Shown: piece after piece, positions 5,960 to 9,809 of the stretch | How positions within the stretch are numbered: the first letter of the stretch is position 1 | Layout: each line of letters opens with the position of its first letter | Assembly: GCA_027041035.1 (NCBI GenBank) | Contig: JALULB010000212.1 | Span: 1 to 9,809, forward strand | Source: Sedimenticola sp. | Lineage (GTDB): Bacteria; Pseudomonadota; Gammaproteobacteria; Chromatiales; Chromatiaceae | Direction of reading: 5' to 3' | DNA length: 9,809 nt | Made by a program: the position numbers and the translations under genes | The notes under the pieces: generated by a model | The model's input: the letters and a program-made list of their open reading frames with translations, nothing else | What the model was told of the DNA's origin: nothing | Databases searched by the model: none

Positions 5960-5971
5960 CTGAGCAGTTAC
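5960..5971 (+). repeat. Subterminal copy of the right end of the putative MITE
   Basis: CTGAGCAGTTAC matches CTGAGTAGTTAC at the right tip (5991-6002) at 11 of 12 bases, 31 bp further in and in the same orientation. Confidence 0.6.
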
Positions 5972-5989
5972 CCTTTATTTGATCTACTC

Positions 5990-6002
5990 GCTGAGTAGTT
6001 AC
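5990..6002 (-). repeat. Right terminal inverted repeat of the putative MITE
   Basis: Reads GTAACTACTCAGC inward on the minus strand. It overlaps a local hairpin, CTACTC-GCT-GAGTAG (5984-5998). Confidence 0.6.
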
Positions 6003-6010
6003 ACGCCGGG
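6003..6010. repeat. Direct repeat ACGCCGGG, right target-site copy
   Basis: Second copy of 5796-5803. It lies within a hairpin-forming sequence (CACGCCG 6002-6008 and CGGCGTG 6019-6025) that spans the methyltransferase stop codon, so the element may have landed in a palindromic target. Confidence 0.6.
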
Positions 6011-6015
6011 AAACG

Positions 6016-6771
6016 TTACGGCGTGGGTTCGGTGACACCCGAGCCGATCAGCCCGCCGATCTTCCGCACCAGTGGGCCTACCGGTGTCAGCGTGGAGACG
6101 CGCTTACGCGCATGCACCAGATAGGCGGCGCCTGGCGCGAGGCGCATCCTTGGCACGATGCGCGGCAAACGGGGGCTGGAGAACGGCGGTCGACGGAACA
6201 GGCTGTGGGCATGGGCGATATCGAAGCCCAGCAGGCTCAACCAGTCATGCAAGCGCCGCTGACCGACGAACTGGCCGTTCCATGGCGTCTGGCCGCCCTG
6301 CTTGCGGAGTATCCGCCACAGCCCCCACAGACTCCACGGGTTGAACCCCAGGATCAGCAAATGGCCTTCCGGGATCAGCACCCGCTCCACCTCGCGCAAC
6401 AGCTGGTGCGGATCAGAACTGAAGTCCAGCGTATGTGGCAGCAGAACCGCGTCGACGCTGTCGCTGGCGATCGGCAGGCTTTCCGGCTCGGCATAGACGG
6501 CGGCGCCCGACGGCGCGTCATCGACGCCGACATAGAATTTCCAGCGCACCCGGCTATCACCCAGCAGACTGGCAAAAACGGCCGGTCCGCCCAGTTGCAG
6601 CAGATAGTAGCCGAACACGTCCGGCAGGCGGTCTTCCAGCGCCCGGCGCTCCTCCTGGAACAGCGACAAGCCGGGTTCGTCGGCATACCAGGCGGCCAGT
6701 CGCCGGTTGGCGTCGAGCAGTTGCTGTCTTGCGCTGGCGATGCCCGATGGTCTATCCATGGGGCGCAGCAT
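6016..6771 (-). CDS. SAM-dependent methyltransferase-like protein, YafS type
   Basis: 251 residues with a Methyltransf_11-like core. The clearest part is an acidic LPxASDSVDAVLLPHTLDFSSDPHQLL-type segment (about 98-124), then the REVERVLIPEGHLLILGFNPWSLWGL-type strand-helix region (about 125-150). That FNPWSLWG signature and the RRPPF element further on are what I associate with the YafS group found beside rnhA and gloB in gammaproteobacteria. The usual GxGxG SAM-binding loop is not visible before the core (VGVDDAPSG stands in its place), which I believe is normal for this group but leaves its activity unproven. The substrate is unknown. The start ATG at 6771 has a GGGA about eight bases upstream; a second ATG at 6759 is possible. 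It was probably once closely linked to rnhA. Confidence 0.8.
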   Translation of the reverse strand: MLRPMDRPSGIASARQQLLDANRRLAAWYADEPGLSLFQEERRALEDRLPDVFGYYLLQLGGPAVFASLLGDSRVRWKFYVGVDDAPSGAAVYAEPESLPIASDSVDAVLLPHTLDFSSDPHQLLREVERVLIPEGHLLILGFNPWSLWGLWRILRKQGGQTPWNGQFVGQRRLHDWLSLLGFDIAHAHSLFRRPPFSSPRLPRIVPRMRLAPGAAYLVHARKRVSTLTPVGPLVRKIGGLIGSGVTEPTP

Positions 6772-6848
6772 AGCAAATCCCGTCGCGGGGCTGCATGCGA
6801 GAATTCCGCGCGGGCTTGGCGGCGATCAGCCTGAAATCGCCAACATAC

Positions 6849-6877
6849 TGGAAATTCTAGGTTTTCGACCGTATAGT
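6849..6877 (+). promoter_or_regulatory. Sigma70-type promoter for the lytic transglycosylase gene
   Basis: TGGAAA (6849-6854), a 17-base spacer, then TATAGT (6872-6877): 4 of 6 and 5 of 6 matches to the -35 and -10 consensus. The predicted start is near 6884, about 25 nt before the ATG at 6909. Confidence 0.5.
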
Positions 6878-6908
6878 CTGTATATCCAAAAACACAAAAA
6901 GCCGCATC

Positions 6909-8522
6909 ATGCAGATCTCTATTCGCGTCCTCTCGATCGGCCTACTGGGTGCAAGCCTGAGCGGCTGTTTTACCACGCCGACCAAGACCGTCAGGCTGCC
7001 CGACGTGGTCGGTCCAGCGGCAACGGCGAACACCGAACCGGCTCCTCCGGCAAAGGTGGCCGAACCTGCCGCTGCCGCCACCCCCACGCAACGCAAGCCG
7101 CCGGCACCGGCCGAACCCGGTGATGTCTGGCAGCGCATTCGCGACGGCTTTTCACTGCATATCCCGAAGAACCGGCGAATCGACCAGCTGATGCACGTGT
7201 ATCGCAAGCAGGAGCGCATGGATCGCATTCAGGCGCGCGCGGCGCCTTGGCTGCACTATATCGCCAATGAGCTGGAACGCCGCGAGCTACCGATGGAACT
7301 GGCGCTGCTGCCGGCCGTCGAAAGCGCCTATCAGGCGCGGGTGTTCTCGCCGCGTGGCGCCGCCGGTATCTGGCAGTTCATGGGCGCGACCGGGGGGCAA
7401 TACGGCCTGGAGCAGAACTGGTGGTACGACGGCCGCATGGATGTCGTCGATTCGACCCGCGCCGCGCTGGACTACCTGAGTTGGCTGCAGCGCCGCTATC
7501 ATGGCGACTGGCTGCTGGCGCTGGCCGCCTATAACTCCGGCATCCGCACCGTCGACCGGGCAATCCGGCACAACAAGCGCCGCGGCCGACCCCACGATTT
7601 CTGGCATCTCCGCCTGCCACGCGAGACCCGTTCCTATGTGCCTCAATGGCTGGCGCTGCTGCGTATCATTCGCGATCCCGAGCGCTACGGCGTCGCGCTC
7701 CACCCGGTGGAAGACAGGCAAACCTTCGCCACGCTGCAAATCAACAAACCCATCGACCTGCGTGTCGCGGCGAAGCTGACCGGCATCCCGCTAGCGGACC
7801 TGGTCACGCTGAACCCGGGCCTGAAGCACCTGCATACCGGCTCGAACGACGGCTACAAGCTGCACCTGCCGCGCCACCGCGTCGACGATTTCAAGAAGAA
7901 GCTGGCCTCTATCCCGAAAGCGGAACTGGCCGGCTGGCGGCAATACCGGGTGAAGCCCGGTGACGTGCTCGGACGTATTGCCCGGCGCAACGGCATCACG
8001 GTTACCGCGATCAAGCAGGCCAACAACCTGAAGAGTTCGCGCATTCGCATCGGTCAACGCCTGAAACTACCGATTGGCGAAGGTGCCGCGCCACTGGTCA
8101 TCGCGCGCCAGGGCAAGTCTCGGACGAAACCGGTGAAGGCGGCGCGACCGCGCCCGGCCTCGCCCAGGCCTGCCGTCACGGCCGGGAAGCAACAGGCTCG
8201 CGGCATCGCCTACAAGGTACGTAGCGGCGACAGCCTGTGGGTCATCGCGCGGCGTTTTGGCGTGCCGGTCGCACGACTCGCCGCGTGGAACGATATCGCC
8301 ATCAACCAGACGCTTCGCCCCGGTCGCACACTGCGTATCCATACCGGCAGTCGCGCGGCCGACAAGGGTTCGACGCGTATCCATTACAAGGTCAGAAAGG
8401 GCGATTCGCTGTACCTGATCGCACGGCGTTTTCGCGTCAAGATGGATCAGTTGCAGAGCTGGAACAAGCTCGACGACAAGTACCTGATGCCGGGGCAGAA
8501 GCTGACCCTCTATCTGGAATGA
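6909..8522 (+). CDS. mltD: Membrane-bound lytic murein transglycosylase D with three LysM repeats (lipoprotein)
   Basis: 537 residues. A lipoprotein signal ends in the lipobox LSGC (C20), placing the enzyme at the outer membrane facing the periplasm. A Pro/Ala-rich spacer (about 30-70) leads to an SLT domain (about 105-240) with catalytic E138 in PAVESAYQ, then SPRGAAGIWQFM (147-158) and AAYNSG (206-211). These cleave the glycan strand with formation of 1,6-anhydromuramic ends. Three LysM peptidoglycan-binding repeats follow at about 345-388, 434-477 and 492-536, each with a YxVxxGDxLxxIARR-like opening. A basic, Pro/Arg-rich linker lies between the first two. E. coli MltD has 452 residues and two LysM repeats, so this copy has one more. 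In E. coli the neighbouring genes are gloB, yafS, rnhA and dnaQ; here all but gloB are present. Confidence 0.93.
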   Translation: MQISIRVLSIGLLGASLSGCFTTPTKTVRLPDVVGPAATANTEPAPPAKVAEPAAAATPTQRKPPAPAEPGDVWQRIRDGFSLHIPKNRRIDQLMHVYRKQERMDRIQARAAPWLHYIANELERRELPMELALLPAVESAYQARVFSPRGAAGIWQFMGATGGQYGLEQNWWYDGRMDVVDSTRAALDYLSWLQRRYHGDWLLALAAYNSGIRTVDRAIRHNKRRGRPHDFWHLRLPRETRSYVPQWLALLRIIRDPERYGVALHPVEDRQTFATLQINKPIDLRVAAKLTGIPLADLVTLNPGLKHLHTGSNDGYKLHLPRHRVDDFKKKLASIPKAELAGWRQYRVKPGDVLGRIARRNGITVTAIKQANNLKSSRIRIGQRLKLPIGEGAAPLVIARQGKSRTKPVKAARPRPASPRPAVTAGKQQARGIAYKVRSGDSLWVIARRFGVPVARLAAWNDIAINQTLRPGRTLRIHTGSRAADKGSTRIHYKVRKGDSLYLIARRFRVKMDQLQSWNKLDDKYLMPGQKLTLYLE

Positions 8523-8543
8523 ATGCGTGGTGACCACATAAAA

Positions 8544-8564
8544 AGCCCCGCTCAAGGCGGGGCT
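8544..8564 (-). terminator. Rho-independent terminator of soxB, possibly bidirectional
   Basis: An 8-bp GC-rich stem AGCCCCGC / GCGGGGCT with a 5-base loop. On the minus strand it is followed by TTTT after the final T of the stem, a classic intrinsic terminator 21 bases after the soxB stop. On the plus strand the trailing GTCTCT is a weak U-tract, so mltD termination there is less certain. Confidence 0.85.
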
Positions 8565-8585
8565 GTCTCTGCATCCGATGACCTG

Positions 8586-9809
8586 TCAGACCTTCATGTA
8601 GTCTTCCAGACCCGGATTACCCTTCACGCCGATCAGCTTTGGCGTGTTAATCTTCTTCACGCTGACGGTATCGCGCGCGCGCAGGTAGTCCGCGACCAGA
8701 TCCCAGACCGGGCGGCCCGGTGACTTGGAGCCGACGGTCGCCCAGCCCGCGACGACGTACTTCTTGTCCGCCTCGACCTTGGTGCCATCGTCCAGGCGCA
8801 TGTCGGTGATACGCTTGCCCATCTTCTCGGCCGGCGCGCAGACATAATCCATGCCGCCGACACGCACCATGTCGCCACCCTGCTGATAGTAGGGATCGGT
8901 GTTGAACAGGTTGTCGCACACGTCCTCGAGGATGTTCTTGATATCCGTGCCGGTCATCTCGCGCCGATAGGTCTCCGGATAGGTCATGCCGCATTGGTCC
9001 ATGACATGATCCATGGTGATGCTCTGACCCGGCAGCACCGTGGTACCCCAACGGAAACCCGGCGACAACGAGATCTGCGCGTCCTGGCCCTCGTTCAGGG
9101 CGTCACAGATGATCTGATCGAAGGTGCCGTTGAAGTTGCCGCGACGATAGAGCAATTGATCGGCGACGCCGAGCTTCTCGTTCAGCTTGTCCTTGTAGGG
9201 CGCGCGCACCTTGTCGACGTAAGCCTGCATCGCCTTGTCCGCCGGCAGCATGTTCGAGAACACCGGCAGCAGACGGTAACGGAAATCACGCAGCTTGCCG
9301 CCGCGCACGTCCAGGTCCATCACGCCGAGGAACTTGCCGTTCGAACCGGCATTGGTCACCAACGTCTTGCCACCCTTGTTCTTGACGATGGTCGGCTCCG
9401 GCATGCCATCGTGGGTATGGCCGCCGAAGATCGCATCGATGCCGGTGACGCGCGAGGCCATCTTCAGATCCACGTCCATGCCGTTGTGCGACAACACAAC
9501 GACCACGTCCGGCTTCTCCTTGGCGCGTACCTCGTCGACGACCGCCTGCATACCTTCGTCGTTGATGCCGAAGGTCCAGTCCGGGATGAAACGCTGCGGG
9601 TTGGCGATCGGCGTGTACGGAAAGGCCTGGCCGATGACCGCGACACGCACATCGCCAAGCTTCTTGATCGTATACGGCTTGAACGCGTGCCCGCTATCCT
9701 CGTCGAAACCGGGGGAATCGGCGTATTGGTAGTCGAACAGCGCATCCTCGCGAACATTCACGTTCTGCGCGACGAATTCACCCTTGAATGCCTTGATGTT
9801 GTCCAGCAC
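8586..9809 (-). CDS. soxB: Thiosulfohydrolase SoxB (5' end outside window)
   Basis: The visible 408 codons are the C-terminal part; SoxB is usually about 560-600 residues, so roughly the first 160-170 are missing, and the frame runs off the window. SoxB is a periplasmic di-manganese enzyme that hydrolyses sulfate from the thiosulfonate carried on the SoxY swinging arm. Visible features, counted from the first shown residue, are AQNVN (14-18), the strongly SoxB-like AFPYTPIANP (62-71), SHNG (107-110) and the metal-binding GGHTHD (129-134). The 5'-nucleotidase-type C-terminal domain follows (from about 210), including GFRWGTTVLPG. No other sox gene follows it, and a terminator lies directly downstream, so soxB is the last or only gene of its transcript. 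Confidence 0.95.
   Translation of the reverse strand: MLDNIKAFKGEFVAQNVNVREDALFDYQYADSPGFDEDSGHAFKPYTIKKLGDVRVAVIGQAFPYTPIANPQRFIPDWTFGINDEGMQAVVDEVRAKEKPDVVVVLSHNGMDVDLKMASRVTGIDAIFGGHTHDGMPEPTIVKNKGGKTLVTNAGSNGKFLGVMDLDVRGGKLRDFRYRLLPVFSNMLPADKAMQAYVDKVRAPYKDKLNEKLGVADQLLYRRGNFNGTFDQIICDALNEGQDAQISLSPGFRWGTTVLPGQSITMDHVMDQCGMTYPETYRREMTGTDIKNILEDVCDNLFNTDPYYQQGGDMVRVGGMDYVCAPAEKMGKRITDMRLDDGTKVEADKKYVVAGWATVGSKSPGRPVWDLVADYLRARDTVSVKKINTPKLIGVKGNPGLEDYMKV

Larger units (their letters stand above)
5804..6002. mobile_element. Putative 199-bp MITE (non-autonomous element) between methyltransferase and rnhA genes
   Basis: The ends are inverted repeats. The left reads ATAACTACCCAGC (5804-5816); the right, read inward on the minus strand, is GTAACTACTCAGC (5990-6002). 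They agree at 11 of 13 positions. Exact 8-bp direct repeats ACGCCGGG flank them. The interior encodes no credible protein, is visibly richer in A/T than its surroundings, and is packed with palindromes. Excising the element plus one direct repeat leaves 35 bp between the methyltransferase stop and the rnhA start, a normal operon gap. GTAA at the right tip with an 8-bp duplication resembles IS66-family ends as I know them; the left tip has ATAA. The assignment to a family is inference; a transposase partner is not in the window. Confidence 0.6.

Noticed and set aside
5774..5998. 74-codon plus-strand open frame in the intergenic region
   Set aside because: It has no ribosome site, overlaps nested inverted repeats throughout and its composition is not protein-like.
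5804..6002. Integron attC site or CRISPR repeat
   Set aside because: The paired RYYYAAC/GTTRRRY core sites of attC are not in the right arrangement and no integrase is present. There are no regularly spaced direct repeats.
6002..6025. Terminator after the methyltransferase gene (CACGCCG/CGGCGTG hairpin)
   Set aside because: It spans the stop codon and is not followed by a T-run on the minus strand. It is noted only as a possible palindromic insertion target.

Overview
The window reads as chromosomal DNA of a sulfur-oxidising gammaproteobacterium. It is GC-rich. It carries a soxB fragment (periplasmic thiosulfate oxidation) and a rnhA-dnaQ / yafS-like methyltransferase / mltD neighbourhood, which is a variant of the gammaproteobacterial housekeeping block known from E. 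coli. The genus cannot be fixed from the sequence alone.

Left part (1-3676), signalling genes. A PP2C/SpoIIE-type phosphatase open at the window edge converges on a membrane histidine kinase gene (minus strand). The kinase is divergent from an NtrC-family, sigma54-activating response regulator (plus strand). Only 39 bases separate the two start codons.

Centre-left (3677-4582), the likely output of that system. Immediately downstream of the regulator is a good -24/-12 (sigma54) promoter, TGGCACG-N4-CTGC with exact GG-N10-GC spacing. An inverted repeat about 100 bp upstream could be the activator site. The promoter drives two tandem genes for small secreted proteins (97 and 96 aa, about 75 aa mature). 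They are 84% identical after the signal peptide and nearly identical in their C-terminal halves. I do not recognise their family. Kinase, sigma54 activator, sigma54 promoter and duplicated exported proteins look like one self-contained sense-and-respond module, and this is the best candidate here for something undescribed.

Centre-right (4611-6771, minus strand): a yafS-like methyltransferase, rnhA and dnaQ, the last two overlapping by ATGA. The 242-bp gap between the methyltransferase and rnhA holds what looks like a 199-bp non-autonomous mobile element (MITE). It has 13-bp imperfect terminal inverted repeats, an 8-bp flanking direct repeat and a dense set of internal palindromes. Removing it together with one copy of the direct repeat leaves an operon-like gap of 35 bp.

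Right part (6909-9809): a lipoprotein lytic transglycosylase of the MltD type with three LysM repeats (plus strand), a hairpin terminator, and the C-terminal two thirds or so of soxB (minus strand, running off the window). No RNA genes or CRISPR arrays were seen, and no gene-free stretch exceeds 300 bases.
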